From Lentzea atacamensis (GTDB lineage: Bacteria > Actinomycetota > Actinomycetes > Mycobacteriales > Pseudonocardiaceae): a stretch of 64,000 nt of DNA. A program made the translations under genes and the position numbers. The DNA lies in the NCBI RefSeq assembly GCF_003269295.1, contig NZ_QLTT01000009.1, forward strand, positions 186,001-250,000, written 5' to 3'. The notes under the pieces were generated by a model, which was given only the letters and a program-made list of their open reading frames with translations, ran no database searches and was not told the origin of the DNA. Shown piece after piece: positions 51,285 to 60,510 of this stretch. Position 1 is the stretch's first letter. Every line of letters begins with the position of its first letter.

Positions 51285-52178
51285 ATGAGTCCCCGCCACG
51301 CCTTGCTCGCCGCGCTCGTCGCCGCCATCTGGGGCTTCAACTTCGTCGTGCTGAAGATCGGCTTGGGCGAGTTCCCGCCGCTCCTGTTCTCCGCCCTGCG
51401 CTTCCTCGCCGCGGCGGTGCCCGCGATCTTCTTCGTGGGCCGGCCGACGGTGGCCTGGCGCTGGATCATCGCGGTCGGGCTGGTGCTGGGCGTCGCGAAG
51501 TTCAGCTTCATGTTCATCGCCCTCAGCGTGGGCATGCCTGCCGGGTTGTCGTCGCTGGTGCTGCAGAGCCAGGTGATCTTCACGGTCGTGTTCGCCGCAC
51601 TGGTGCTGAGGGAACGGCCGCGGTCGGCGCAGATAACCGGGACAGCGCTCGCGGTGGCCGGAATCGGCGTGATCGCGTGGGACTACGGGTCGACCTCGCC
51701 GCTGCTGGGGTTCCTGCTCGTGATCGCGGCGGCGGTGTGCTTCGGCGCGTCGAACGTGTTGATGAGATGCGCGAGGCCGTCGGACACTCTGCGGTTCATG
51801 GTCTGGGTGAGCGCCGTGGCGGTGCTCCCGCTGTTCGCACTGTCCTTCCTGACCGAGGACGTGTCGGCGCTCGGGCGGCTGAACTGGACCGGAGTGGGCG
51901 CCCTCGGTTATGTCTCGTGGGTCTCGACGCTGCTCGGGTTCGGGATCTGGGGCTTCCTGCTGCGCAGGTACGAGGGGTCGGCGGTGGCGCCGTTCGCGCT
52001 GCTGGTGCCGGTGTTCGGGATGTTCTCGGCGTGGGCGTTCCTCGGCGAGGACCTGACCGTGCTGCGGGTGGCCGCCGGCGGAGTCGTGTTGCTGGGACTG
52101 GCTATTCCGCAGCTGGCGGGGCGCCGGGCGGCACGAACGGAAGTCCAGCTGGAGCCCCTCGTTCCAGCAGGTCGATGA
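51285..52178 (+). CDS. EamA/DMT-family transporter
   Basis: 297 residues with ten hydrophobic segments in two EamA repeats. ALLAALVAAIWGFNFVVLKI opens the first, and FLLVIAAAVCFGASNVLMRC the second. DMT carriers export amino acids or other metabolites (YdeD/RhaT-like). Substrate unknown; control by the divergent LysR is likely. The last 77 bases overlap antisense with the cobQ 3' end. Confidence 0.9.
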   Translation: MSPRHALLAALVAAIWGFNFVVLKIGLGEFPPLLFSALRFLAAAVPAIFFVGRPTVAWRWIIAVGLVLGVAKFSFMFIALSVGMPAGLSSLVLQSQVIFTVVFAALVLRERPRSAQITGTALAVAGIGVIAWDYGSTSPLLGFLLVIAAAVCFGASNVLMRCARPSDTLRFMVWVSAVAVLPLFALSFLTEDVSALGRLNWTGVGALGYVSWVSTLLGFGIWGFLLRRYEGSAVAPFALLVPVFGMFSAWAFLGEDLTVLRVAAGGVVLLGLAIPQLAGRRAARTEVQLEPLVPAGR

Positions 52179-53601
52179 CGGCCTTGGTGTCCATGTTCTC
52201 CGCGACCAGGTCGCCGAGCAGGTCCAGCTGGGCCTCGCGGGCGGCGGAGAAGCTCACCTCCGCCGGTTCGAAGTCCCGGCCGGCGCGCTCGGCGGCCCAA
52301 CGCAGGAACCTGCGTCGGAAGCCGTCGTTCTCCAGCAGACCGTGCCAGTGCGTGCCGAGGACGCGGTCGGTCTGGGCGCCCTCGTCGCCGACCAGCGGCT
52401 GCTCGGTGCTGCGGACGACCTGGCCGTGGTGGATCTCGTAGCCCGTCACGCGTTCGCCCCAGGCGACGCTTTCCGGCGTGGCCAGGGTCTTGCGCGGCTG
52501 GAAGCGGATGTCGACGTCGAGCAGGCCCAGACCGTCGACGGTGCCGTACCGGGACTCCACGTCGTCCTCGATGCGCCGGGACAGCATCTGGAAACCGCCG
52601 CAGATGCCGAGAACCGGGCCGTCGAACCGCGTGATGGCCTGCGCCAGGCCGGTTTCGCGCAACCAGCCGAGGTCGTCGACGGTGGCCTTGGAACCGGGCA
52701 GCACCACGAGATCCGCGTCCGCCAGCCGTGAGGGCTCGGTGACGAACCGCACGGAGACACCGGGTTCACACGCCAGCGCCTCGGCATCGGTGGCGTTGGA
52801 GATGCGCGGCAACCGGATCACCGCGACCCGCAGCCAGTCCTTCAGCGCCGGCCGCGGCCGGCCGATCACGCCGTCCGCGTTGTAGGACAAGGAATCCTCC
52901 GCATCGAGCCAGAGCTCCTCCCGCCACGGCAGCACGCCCAGCACCGGCCGCCCGGTGAGCTGGTTGATCTGCCGCAGTCCCGGTTCGAGCAGGCGGGGGT
53001 CACCCCGGAACTTGTTGACCACGAAACCGGAGATCAGCGCCTGGTCGGCGGCGTCCAGCACCGCGAGCGTCCCGAAGAGGTGCGCGAAGACACCGCCGCG
53101 GTCGATGTCGCCGACGACGAGCGTCGGGAGACCGGCACGGGTCGCGAGGCCCATGTTCGCGATGTCGTTGGCGCGCAGGTTGATCTCGGCAGGCGAACCG
53201 GCACCCTCGCAGATGACGACCTCGTGGTCGCGCCGCAGTCCGTCCAAAGTGGAGAGAACCTCGTCCAGCAGCTGCGCCTTGCGTTCGCGGTAGCTCATCG
53301 CCGACACGTTGCCCACCGCCTTGCCGTGCAGGACGACCTGGGACGTGCGGTCGCTGCCCGGCTTCAGCAGCACGGGGTTGAACCGCACACTGGGCTCCTT
53401 GAACGCCGCCCGTGCCTGCAGCGCCTGGGCCCTGCCGATCTCACCGCCGTCGAGTGTGACGAACGAGTTGTTCGACATGTTCTGCGCCTTGAAGGGGACG
53501 ACGTCAACGCCCTGGCGTGCCAGAAAGCGGCACAAACCCGCGACCAGGACGCTCTTGCCCGCGTCCGAGGTCGTCCCACAGATCAACATCGAGCCCCGCA
53601 T
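52102..53601 (-). CDS. cobQ: Cobyric acid synthase
   Basis: 499 residues. Amidates the b, d, e and g side chains of adenosylcobyrinic acid a,c-diamide with glutamine. N-terminal synthetase MLICGTTSDAGKSVLVAGLC and PFKAQNMSNNSFVTLDGGEIGRAQ-type sequence. The C-terminal amidotransferase has catalytic Cys in VLGICGGFQML and YEIHHGQV. It is canonical and full length, located 35 kb from the riboswitch-controlled cob operon with no riboswitch of its own visible. Start at ATG 53601; in-frame ATGs upstream add a few residues. It is divergent from a small hydrolase with 28 bases between starts. Confidence 0.95.
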   Translation of the reverse strand: MRGSMLICGTTSDAGKSVLVAGLCRFLARQGVDVVPFKAQNMSNNSFVTLDGGEIGRAQALQARAAFKEPSVRFNPVLLKPGSDRTSQVVLHGKAVGNVSAMSYRERKAQLLDEVLSTLDGLRRDHEVVICEGAGSPAEINLRANDIANMGLATRAGLPTLVVGDIDRGGVFAHLFGTLAVLDAADQALISGFVVNKFRGDPRLLEPGLRQINQLTGRPVLGVLPWREELWLDAEDSLSYNADGVIGRPRPALKDWLRVAVIRLPRISNATDAEALACEPGVSVRFVTEPSRLADADLVVLPGSKATVDDLGWLRETGLAQAITRFDGPVLGICGGFQMLSRRIEDDVESRYGTVDGLGLLDVDIRFQPRKTLATPESVAWGERVTGYEIHHGQVVRSTEQPLVGDEGAQTDRVLGTHWHGLLENDGFRRRFLRWAAERAGRDFEPAEVSFSAAREAQLDLLGDLVAENMDTKAVIDLLERGAPAGLPFVPPGAPPAAE

Positions 53602-53629
53602 GGACGCCAATGCTGCCATCATCACCAGC

Positions 53630-54310
53630 ATGCTCACCGTCGTGCTCATGCACAGCCCGTTCCTCGGCCCGTCGAGCATGCGCCCGCTCGCCGACGAACT
53701 GGCCTCCGACGGGGTGGCCGTGCTTCTGGTGGACCTGCAGATGACCGTCAACGAGGCCCCGGTGCACCAGCGGCTGATCGGCGCGTTCGCCGACGCCCTG
53801 GAAGACGCGGGAGTCACGGGACCACTGGTGCTGGTGGGCCACAGCGGCGCCGGGCCGCTGCTGCCCGGCTTCGCCGACGCCCTGGAGCTCGAGGTGGCGG
53901 GCCTGGTGTTCCTGGACTCCGACCTGCCGACGCCGGGCAAGGCGTGGCGCGAGACCGTCGACCCCGCCCTGGTCCGCCAGGTCAAGGCGTCGGTGCGGGA
54001 CGGCAGGCTGCCGCGCTGGGACCGCTGGTTCGACACCGACCCGCTGCGGCTCGTGCCCGCCGGGCTGCGCGAGGAGATGCGGGACGAGGCCCCCGAGGTG
54101 CCGTGGGAGTTCCTGAAGGAGCAGCGCCCCGTCGTCGAGTGGTCCGGGGCGTGCGGGTACGTGCTGCTGTCGCCGGTCTACGAGGAGGCGGCCGCGCGGG
54201 CAGAGGCGCTCGGCTGGCCGGTGGAGCGCGTCGAGTCGCACCACCTGGCGGCGGCCACGTCGCCTTCGGCGGTCGCGGCCGCGCTGCGGTCCGTGATCAG
54301 CAGACTGTGA
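53630..54310 (+). CDS. Small alpha/beta hydrolase
   Basis: 226 residues. The lipase-like core has VVLMHSPFLGPSS (oxyanion region), VLVGHSGAGPLLPGFA (nucleophile GHSGAG) and VERVESHHLAAATSP near the C-terminus with the catalytic His. Function unknown. The start is ATG 53630; a start at 53600 would overlap the cobQ start codon. Neither has an SD, so a leaderless transcript is likely. It overlaps the convergent map gene by 14 bases. Confidence 0.8.
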   Translation: MLTVVLMHSPFLGPSSMRPLADELASDGVAVLLVDLQMTVNEAPVHQRLIGAFADALEDAGVTGPLVLVGHSGAGPLLPGFADALELEVAGLVFLDSDLPTPGKAWRETVDPALVRQVKASVRDGRLPRWDRWFDTDPLRLVPAGLREEMRDEAPEVPWEFLKEQRPVVEWSGACGYVLLSPVYEEAAARAEALGWPVERVESHHLAAATSPSAVAAALRSVISRL

Positions 54311-55154
54311 GGATCTCCGCGCCGTCGTCGGTGACGACGATGGTGTGCTCGAACTGAGCGGTCCAGCTCTTGTCCTTCGTGGTGACGGTCCAGCCGTCGT
54401 CCCACATGTCGTGCTCGTAGTCCCCGAGCGTGATCATCGGTTCGATCGTGAACGTCATGCCGGGTTCCAGCACCGTCTTCATCGACGGCTCGTCGTAGTG
54501 CAGGACCACGAGCCCGCTGTGGAACTGGCGGCCGATGCCGTGGCCGGTGAAGTCACGCACGACGCCGTAGCCGAACCGCTTGGCATAGGCCTCGATGACG
54601 CGGCCGATGACGTTGATCTCACGGCCGGGCTTCACGGCCCTGATCGCGCGCATCGTGGCCTCGTGCGTGCGCTCGACCAGCAGCTTGTTCTCCTCGGCGA
54701 CGTTGCCCGCGAGGAAGGTGGCGTTCGTGTCGCCGTGCACGCCGCCGATGAACGCCGTCACGTCGATGTTCACGATGTCGCCGTCCTCGACGACCGTGGA
54801 GTCCGGGATGCCGTGGCAGATCACCTCGTTCAGCGAGGTGCAGCACGACTTCGGGAAGCCGCGGTAGCCCAGCGTCGACGGGTACGCGCCGTTGTCGCAC
54901 AGGAACTCGTGCGCCACCGCGTCGATCTCGTCCGTCGTCACGCCGGGCACGACGACCTTGCCGGCTTCCTGCAGTGCCTGGGCGGCGAGACGGCCGGCGA
55001 CGCGCATGGCCTCGATGATCTCCGGCGTCTGCACCCACGAGTCGGTGCCGCGCTGCGGCGCGGGCTTGTCCACGTACTCGGGACGCACGATGCGAGACGG
55101 CACCTGACGCCGCGGCGACTGGACACCGGGTTGCAATGGAGCACGAACAGCCAT
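54297..55154 (-). CDS. map: Methionine aminopeptidase, type I
   Basis: 285 residues, the length of actinobacterial MapB with its N-terminal extension (SPRRQVPSRIVRPEYVDKP, an SH3-ligand-like Pro-rich segment). Metal ligands: Asp pair in VNIDVTAFIGGVHGDTNATF, His in FTGHGIGRQFH, Glu in TFTIEPM and in AQFEHTIVV. It removes initiator methionine. ATG 55154 with GGAGAG upstream is preferred; ATG 55217 would overlap the PBP stop (TGATG) and add 21 residues. Confidence 0.95.
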   Translation of the reverse strand: MAVRAPLQPGVQSPRRQVPSRIVRPEYVDKPAPQRGTDSWVQTPEIIEAMRVAGRLAAQALQEAGKVVVPGVTTDEIDAVAHEFLCDNGAYPSTLGYRGFPKSCCTSLNEVICHGIPDSTVVEDGDIVNIDVTAFIGGVHGDTNATFLAGNVAEENKLLVERTHEATMRAIRAVKPGREINVIGRVIEAYAKRFGYGVVRDFTGHGIGRQFHSGLVVLHYDEPSMKTVLEPGMTFTIEPMITLGDYEHDMWDDGWTVTTKDKSWTAQFEHTIVVTDDGAEILTVC

Positions 55155-55216
55155 GCTCTCCAGATTAGCCGTGCGCGCGTCGCCGGCCTTGAGCCTGGTC
55201 CCCGGCGCGACGCTCA

Positions 55217-57007
55217 TCACGGCACCGCCTTGAGGAACCTCGCCGCCACCTCCACGGCCGGCGTCGAGGTCTCTCCGCTGAGCACGAGCGTCGCGAACGC
55301 GAGATCGCCCCGGTAGCCCATGAACCATCCGTGCGAGTGCACGCCGTCGCCGAACTGCGCGGTACCGGTCTTGCCGCGCACGTCCCCGTACGGCTTGAGC
55401 TGTGGCGCGGTGCCGTAGTCGACGACCTCGCGCATCATCTGCCGCACCGGGTCGAGCGAGGCAACGGCGGGAGCGGTGGGCTGTTTGTCCGCTTTGGTCT
55501 CCTTGCCGCGCACCAGCTGCGGCACCGGCATCGAGCCTTTCGCGATGGACGCCCCGACCAGCGCCATCCCGAACGGCGACGCCAGCACCTTGCCCTGGCC
55601 GAACGCGTCCTCCGCCCGTTCCACGACGTCGGTCGCGGGCGGCACGGAGCCGGTGATCGTGGTCAGGCCGGGGATGTCGAAGTCGGCGCCCAGACCGAGC
55701 GACAGAGCCGTGTTCGTCAGCAGGTCGGCCGGCATGTCGACCGCGAGCTGCGCGAACGTGGTGTTGCAGGAGAACGCGAACGCCGACCGCAGCGGGATCG
55801 TGCCCTTGTCGAACTCGCTGGAGTTCGGCACGATCCGCCGCCCGTCGATGATGGTCTTGCCGGGGCACGGCAGCGGCGTCTCGGCGTTGACCTTGCCGGA
55901 CTGGATCGCGGCGAGCGCGGACACCGCCTTCATCGTGGAGCCCGGCGGGAACCGGCCGGTCAGCGAGATGGCGCCCTGGGCGTCGGCGGGGTCGTTCTGC
56001 GCGACGGCCAGGATGTCGCCGGTCGACGGCTGGATCGCGACGAGCACCGTGGGCTGCTGGACGGGCTCGACGGCGTCCTCCGCGGCGGCCTGGATCGCGC
56101 GGGACAGCGCGATGTTCACGGCCTTGGCGGGCTCGGGCGCCTTCGAGAACAGCTCGTCGATCTCAGTGCCCTGCGCGTCGATCGTGGCGATGCGGAAGCC
56201 GGACTGACCGGCGATGTCGTTCTCGACCAGCTTGCGCACCGCGGGCAGCACCTGCGAACCGAAGTTGCGGCTCGGTGCCAGCAGCGACGTCTGCGTGGTG
56301 AACCGCACGCCGGGCAGCTCGTAGATCTTCGGCTTCACCGACTGGTAGTCGGGATCCCGCAGCGCCGCGACCTGGTAGGCCTGCCCCTCCGGGGTCTTGC
56401 CGACGCCTTCGGCGATCGACTGCTGGGTGATGCCCTTGTCCAGCGGGTTCAGCGCGTCGGCGAGCGCCTTCGTGACGGCGCCGACGTCACCCGCCTCCTT
56501 CGCGACGAGCAGCACGGAGACGACGCGTTCGGGGGCGAGCAGCGGCGTGCCCTCGCGGTCCAGCACCGGGGCGGGGTCGGGCTTGAGCTCGGTGACCTTG
56601 ATGGACTGCTGCGGCGCGAGCTTCGGATGCACCACCGACGACGCCCAGTGCACCTTCCAGAAGTCGCCCTCCTGGCGCACGTCGAACTTCGTCGGGTAGG
56701 TCCAGTGCCGGTTCTTGCCGAGATCCCAGTCGAGCGAGACGCTCGCCTCGGACGCGGTCTCACCGTTCTTGCGCATCTGGTCGACCTTGCTGCTGAGCCC
56801 CTCCGGCTTCAGCGCACCCCGGAACTTCTCCAGGGTCTCCTTGGCCTCGTTCGGGTTGTCTGTCAGCCCGGCCGCACCCTGCACGTCACCGGACGCGAGC
56901 TTCGCCAGGAAGTCGTTGGTGATCTCCGGCGCTCCGGGTTCTGACTTGAACAGCCCGCAGCCGCTCAGCGTGATCGTCAGGGCCGTGATCGTCACGAGAA
57001 GGCGCAC
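55217..57007 (-). CDS. Lipoprotein penicillin-binding protein (transpeptidase)
   Basis: 596 residues. Lipobox TLSGCGL, an NTF2-like MecA-N domain (about 25-140), a dimerisation region, then the transpeptidase with SxxK in PPGSTMKAVS, SxN in FSCNTTF and KTG in RGKTGTAQFG. It resembles the M. tuberculosis Rv2864c PBP, which occupies the same position. It crosslinks peptidoglycan stem peptides outside the membrane. MecA-N domains also occur in beta-lactam-insensitive PBPs, but resistance cannot be concluded. Confidence 0.92.
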   Translation of the reverse strand: MRLLVTITALTITLSGCGLFKSEPGAPEITNDFLAKLASGDVQGAAGLTDNPNEAKETLEKFRGALKPEGLSSKVDQMRKNGETASEASVSLDWDLGKNRHWTYPTKFDVRQEGDFWKVHWASSVVHPKLAPQQSIKVTELKPDPAPVLDREGTPLLAPERVVSVLLVAKEAGDVGAVTKALADALNPLDKGITQQSIAEGVGKTPEGQAYQVAALRDPDYQSVKPKIYELPGVRFTTQTSLLAPSRNFGSQVLPAVRKLVENDIAGQSGFRIATIDAQGTEIDELFSKAPEPAKAVNIALSRAIQAAAEDAVEPVQQPTVLVAIQPSTGDILAVAQNDPADAQGAISLTGRFPPGSTMKAVSALAAIQSGKVNAETPLPCPGKTIIDGRRIVPNSSEFDKGTIPLRSAFAFSCNTTFAQLAVDMPADLLTNTALSLGLGADFDIPGLTTITGSVPPATDVVERAEDAFGQGKVLASPFGMALVGASIAKGSMPVPQLVRGKETKADKQPTAPAVASLDPVRQMMREVVDYGTAPQLKPYGDVRGKTGTAQFGDGVHSHGWFMGYRGDLAFATLVLSGETSTPAVEVAARFLKAVP

Positions 57008-57025
57008 CCGCGCGAGTATGCCCGT

Positions 57026-57877
57026 TCAGAACAGGACAGTCGCGTACTGACCCACCTGTTCGAAGCCGATTCTGCGGTAGGCGGCCTGGGCGACGTGGTT
57101 GTAGCCGTTCACGTAGAGGCTCGCGGTGCGGTTGAGGACGCGGACGAGGCGGTCGGCCACGGCGGCTGTTCCCGCGGTGCCGATGCCCTCGCCCCTGCGG
57201 TCCGGGCGAACCCAGACGCCCTGGATCTGGCCCACTTTGGACGACATCGCGCCGATCTCGGCCTTGAAGACGACCTCGCCGTTCTCGAACCTCGCGAAGG
57301 CTCGGCCTGCTGCGATCAGCTCGGAGACCCTGGCTCGGTAACCCGCGCCGCCGTCTTCCGCGCACGGGTCGATGCCGACCTCCTCGATGAACATCGAGAT
57401 CGCCGCGGGGAGGTAGCGGGACAGTTCGCTCGGGCGGACCTGGCGGACCAGTGGGTCCGGGGTGACCTTCGGAGGGCTGGAGATCGCCATCAGGGGCTGG
57501 TCTCCTCGTACTTCCCTGGCCGGGCCCCAGTCCGGTTGCAGTTCTTCCCAGAGGGTTAAGACCTGCTCGGCTGGGCCCACGAGGCTGGAGCACATGCGGC
57601 CTCGGCGTCGTGCGCGGTCGGCGAACATGCGCATGGCGCTCGGCGTGCCTTTCAGGGGGATCAGGTTGGGGCCTGAGAAGCAGAGGCCGTCCACTTTGCC
57701 CCTGATCGGCCTGGAGTCCGAGCCCCACATCTCGCCGCCCAGGCGCCAGGGGTCCAGGCCGGCGACTTCCACCCTTGCGGCGACCATGCACGCGGCTACG
57801 GGGTCGTTGTCGAAGACCCCGCGCACGTCGATCAGGTCGCGCTCGTCGAGTACACGCGCTCCGGCCAGCCTCAGCAC
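57026..57877 (-). CDS. GNAT acetyltransferase, DUF4081-type
   Basis: 283 residues. An N-terminal domain (about 1-130) precedes a GNAT fold with GVWVRPDRRGEGIGTAGTAA as the acetyl-CoA loop and SLYVNGYNHVAQAAYRRIGF at the end. It corresponds to Rv2867c in the same position in mycobacteria. Acceptor unknown; the conserved place beside the MEP genes and Rip1 suggests an old linkage rather than a shared pathway. Confidence 0.9.
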   Translation of the reverse strand: MLRLAGARVLDERDLIDVRGVFDNDPVAACMVAARVEVAGLDPWRLGGEMWGSDSRPIRGKVDGLCFSGPNLIPLKGTPSAMRMFADRARRRGRMCSSLVGPAEQVLTLWEELQPDWGPAREVRGDQPLMAISSPPKVTPDPLVRQVRPSELSRYLPAAISMFIEEVGIDPCAEDGGAGYRARVSELIAAGRAFARFENGEVVFKAEIGAMSSKVGQIQGVWVRPDRRGEGIGTAGTAAVADRLVRVLNRTASLYVNGYNHVAQAAYRRIGFEQVGQYATVLF

Positions 57878-58011
57878 GTCACCTAGCGTGCCAGATCGGG
57901 TGGGTGGGTGGCATCAGCCAACCGTGCGGAGGGGTGGTGACGGTGCGCACGGGGTCCGCAGGTGGTCGGGTGCCGTGCTCATGTGGTGCTGGCGGCCGGG
58001 CGTGGGGGCGT

Positions 58012-58060
58012 CTGCAAGTACTGCCAACGCATGATCAAAACGCCTGCAACTACCGCCAAC
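58012..58060. repeat. Two 17-bp direct repeats downstream of ispG
   Basis: 58012-58028 (CTGCAAGTACTGCCAAC) and 58044-58060 (CTGCAACTACCGCCAAC) match at 15 of 17 positions, 32 bases apart. They lie between the ispG terminator and the upstream side of the GNAT gene, so they could be regulator sites for the GNAT-PBP-map genes. The rest of 57878-58067 is GC-rich and holds no gene. Confidence 0.55.
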
Positions 58061-58067
58061 ATGCGCT

Positions 58068-58100
58068 GAGGGGCGCGTTCCCCGGCGGGAAGCGCCCCTC
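58068..58100 (-). terminator. Hairpin terminator after ispG
   Basis: GAGGGGCGC (58068-58076) pairs with GCGCCCCTC (58092-58100), and the inner TTCCC/GGGAA extends the stem. It begins 18 bases beyond the ispG stop. Confidence 0.8.
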
Positions 58101-58117
58101 AAGGCTCGTGTGGAGCG

Positions 58118-59272
58118 TCAGCCGACCGTGACGGCGGGGGCTCCGCCCTCCACCGGCTCCATCTCCTCGGCGAGGCGCATCGCCTCTTCGATCAGGGTTT
58201 CGACGATCGCGTGCTCGGGCACGGTCTTGATGACCTTGCCCTTCACGAAGATCTGGCCCTTGCCGTTGCCGCTCGCCACGCCCAGGTCGGCCTCGCGGGC
58301 CTCGCCGGGGCCGTTCACGACGCAACCCATGACGGCTACGCGGAGCGGGACCTCCATGCCCTCCAGGCCGGCGGTGACCTGCTCGGCGAGCGTGTACACG
58401 TCCACCTGGGCGCGGCCGCAGGACGGGCAGGACACGATCTCCAGCTTGCGCGGGCGCAGGTTGAGGGACTGGAGGATCTGGTGGCCGACCTTGATCTCCT
58501 CCACCGGCGGGGCGCTCAGCGACACCCGGATGGTGTCGCCGATGCCCTGGCGGAGGAGGGCGCCGAAGGCCACGGCCGACTTGATGGTGCCCTGGAAGGC
58601 GGGACCGGCTTCCGTGACGCCGAGGTGCAGCGGGTAGTCGCACTGTTCGGCGAGGATCTCGTAGGCGCGGACCATGATCACCGGGTCGTTGTGCTTGACC
58701 GAGATCTTGATGTCGTGGAAGTCGTGCTCGGCGAAGAGCGAGGCCTCCCACAGCGCCGACTCGGCCAGGGCTTCCGGGGTGGCCTTGCCGTACTTGGCCA
58801 TCAGGCGCGGGTCCAGGGAGCCCGCGTTGACGCCGATGCGGATCGGGGTGTTGTGGTCGCGGGCCGCCTGGGCGATCTCCTTGACCTTGTCGTCGAACTT
58901 CTTGATGTTGCCGGGGTTCACGCGGACGGCCGCGCAGCCGGCTTCGATGGCGGCGAAGACGTACTTCGGCTGGAAGTGGATGTCCGCGATCACCGGGATC
59001 TGCGACTTGCGCGCGATCGCGGGCAGGGCGTCCGCGTCGTCCTGCGACGGGCAGGCGACCCGGACGATGTCGCAGCCGGCCGCGGTGAGTTCCGCGATCT
59101 GCTGCAGCGTCGCGTTGACGTCCGACGTCAGGGTCGTCGTCATCGACTGGACGGAGACGGGGAACTCGCTGCCGACACCGACGTTGCCCACCATCAGCTG
59201 CCGGGTCTTGCGGCGTTCCGACAGCACCGGCGGCGGCAGTGCCGGCATTCCGAGCATCACGCCGTCACTCAT
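58118..59272 (-). CDS. ispG: 4-hydroxy-3-methylbut-2-enyl diphosphate synthase
   Basis: 384 residues. Converts MEcPP to HMBPP in the MEP isoprenoid pathway using a [4Fe-4S] cluster. N-terminal TIM-barrel sequences VSVQSMTTTLTSDVNATLQQ and VRVNPGNI. The cluster ligands are the Cys residues in IVSCPSCGR and the Cys in VAVMGCVVNGPGEA, with the catalytic Glu following. It lies 21 bases after rip1 in the same direction, in the conserved order dxr-rip1-ispG. Confidence 0.97.
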   Translation of the reverse strand: MSDGVMLGMPALPPPVLSERRKTRQLMVGNVGVGSEFPVSVQSMTTTLTSDVNATLQQIAELTAAGCDIVRVACPSQDDADALPAIARKSQIPVIADIHFQPKYVFAAIEAGCAAVRVNPGNIKKFDDKVKEIAQAARDHNTPIRIGVNAGSLDPRLMAKYGKATPEALAESALWEASLFAEHDFHDIKISVKHNDPVIMVRAYEILAEQCDYPLHLGVTEAGPAFQGTIKSAVAFGALLRQGIGDTIRVSLSAPPVEEIKVGHQILQSLNLRPRKLEIVSCPSCGRAQVDVYTLAEQVTAGLEGMEVPLRVAVMGCVVNGPGEAREADLGVASGNGKGQIFVKGKVIKTVPEHAIVETLIEEAMRLAEEMEPVEGGAPAVTVG

Positions 59273-59293
59273 GGGTTTTGCACCTTTCGTAAA

Positions 59294-60505
59294 TCACTGC
59301 AACCTGATCGGGTTGACGATGTCGGCGGTCACGGTCAGCAGCGTGATGGCGCCGCCGATGAAGATGACCACGTAGGTGAGCGGCAACAGGCGCATGTAGT
59401 TGACCGGGGCGCCGGCGGGCTTCCCGCGCAGCTTCCTGATCCAGTCTCGCACCCGTTCGTAGAGGTTGACGGCGATGTGACCACCGTCAAGCGGGAGCAG
59501 CGGCAGGAGGTTGAACACACCCACGAAGAAGTTCAGGCCCGCGAGCATCAGGATGAAGAACGCCCAGAGTCCTCGTTCCGCCGCGTCGCCGCCCAGGCGG
59601 GAGGCGCCCACCACCGAGATCGGGGTGTCGAGTTCGCGCTCGCCGCCACCGATGGCCTTGACCACGGCCGGGATGCGCTCCGGGAAGCGCAGGAGGCCCT
59701 TCCAGGTGTTCACGAACATGTCACCGGTGAAGGACACGGCGGCCGGGATCGCGTCGATCGGGCCGTAGGTGAAGGACTGCTGGACGATCACGCCGATCGC
59801 GCCCACCTCCTTGACCTCGACGCCGCCCTTGCCGTCGGAGATCTGGCGCGTGACCTTGGGCACGTCGACGGTGAGGGTGATCTCCTTGCCGTCGCGCAGC
59901 ACCTTGAACTCGGTCGGGCCGCTGAGGTCGCGGGTGACCTTCTGCATGTCCGACCAGGTCGCGATCGGCTTGCCCGCGATCGAGACGATCTCGTCGCCGG
60001 GCTTGAGCCCGGCGTTCTTCGCCGGGGCCGGGGCGCCCGCGGGGCACGGCGCGTCGTAGGCGACCGTGTGGTTCTGCACGCAGTTCGAGACCTCCGCGAG
60101 CACCGGGAGGTCCTTGTTGTTCGGCAGGCCCAGCGACATCGCGAGGATCAGCAGGATGATGAAGCCGAGGATGAAGTGCGTGATCGAGCCCGCGGAGAGC
60201 ACGACGACGCGCTTCCACACCTTCTGGTTGTAGAAGGCGCGCTTGCGGTCGTCCGGGTGCACGTCCTCGAGGGCGGTCATGCCGGTGATCTCGCAGAAGC
60301 CGCCGGCCGGGATCGCCTTCAGGCCGTACTCGGTCTCGCCCTTGCGGAACGAGTAGAGCTTCGGGCCGAAGCCGATGAAGTAGCGGGTGACCTTCATGCC
60401 GAAGGCCTTGGCGGTCGCCAGGTGCCCGAGCTCGTGCAGCGCGATCGACACCGCGATGCCGAACGCGAACAGCAGCACCCCGAGGATGTTGATGAATGTG
60501 TTCAC
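59294..60505 (-). CDS. rip1: Site-2 zinc metalloprotease Rip1/RseP
   Basis: 403 residues. The intramembrane zinc motif HELGH is at residues 24-28 (SIALHELGHLATAKAFG), a PDZ domain is central (NAGLKPGDEIVSIAGKPI), and the second metal motif is NLLPLLPLDGGH. Four transmembrane segments. In mycobacteria Rip1 cleaves anti-sigma factors to release membrane-stress responses. The downstream and upstream MEP genes are its conserved neighbours. Confidence 0.96.
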   Translation of the reverse strand: MNTFINILGVLLFAFGIAVSIALHELGHLATAKAFGMKVTRYFIGFGPKLYSFRKGETEYGLKAIPAGGFCEITGMTALEDVHPDDRKRAFYNQKVWKRVVVLSAGSITHFILGFIILLILAMSLGLPNNKDLPVLAEVSNCVQNHTVAYDAPCPAGAPAPAKNAGLKPGDEIVSIAGKPIATWSDMQKVTRDLSGPTEFKVLRDGKEITLTVDVPKVTRQISDGKGGVEVKEVGAIGVIVQQSFTYGPIDAIPAAVSFTGDMFVNTWKGLLRFPERIPAVVKAIGGGERELDTPISVVGASRLGGDAAERGLWAFFILMLAGLNFFVGVFNLLPLLPLDGGHIAVNLYERVRDWIRKLRGKPAGAPVNYMRLLPLTYVVIFIGGAITLLTVTADIVNPIRLQ

Positions 60506-60510
60506 GGAGC

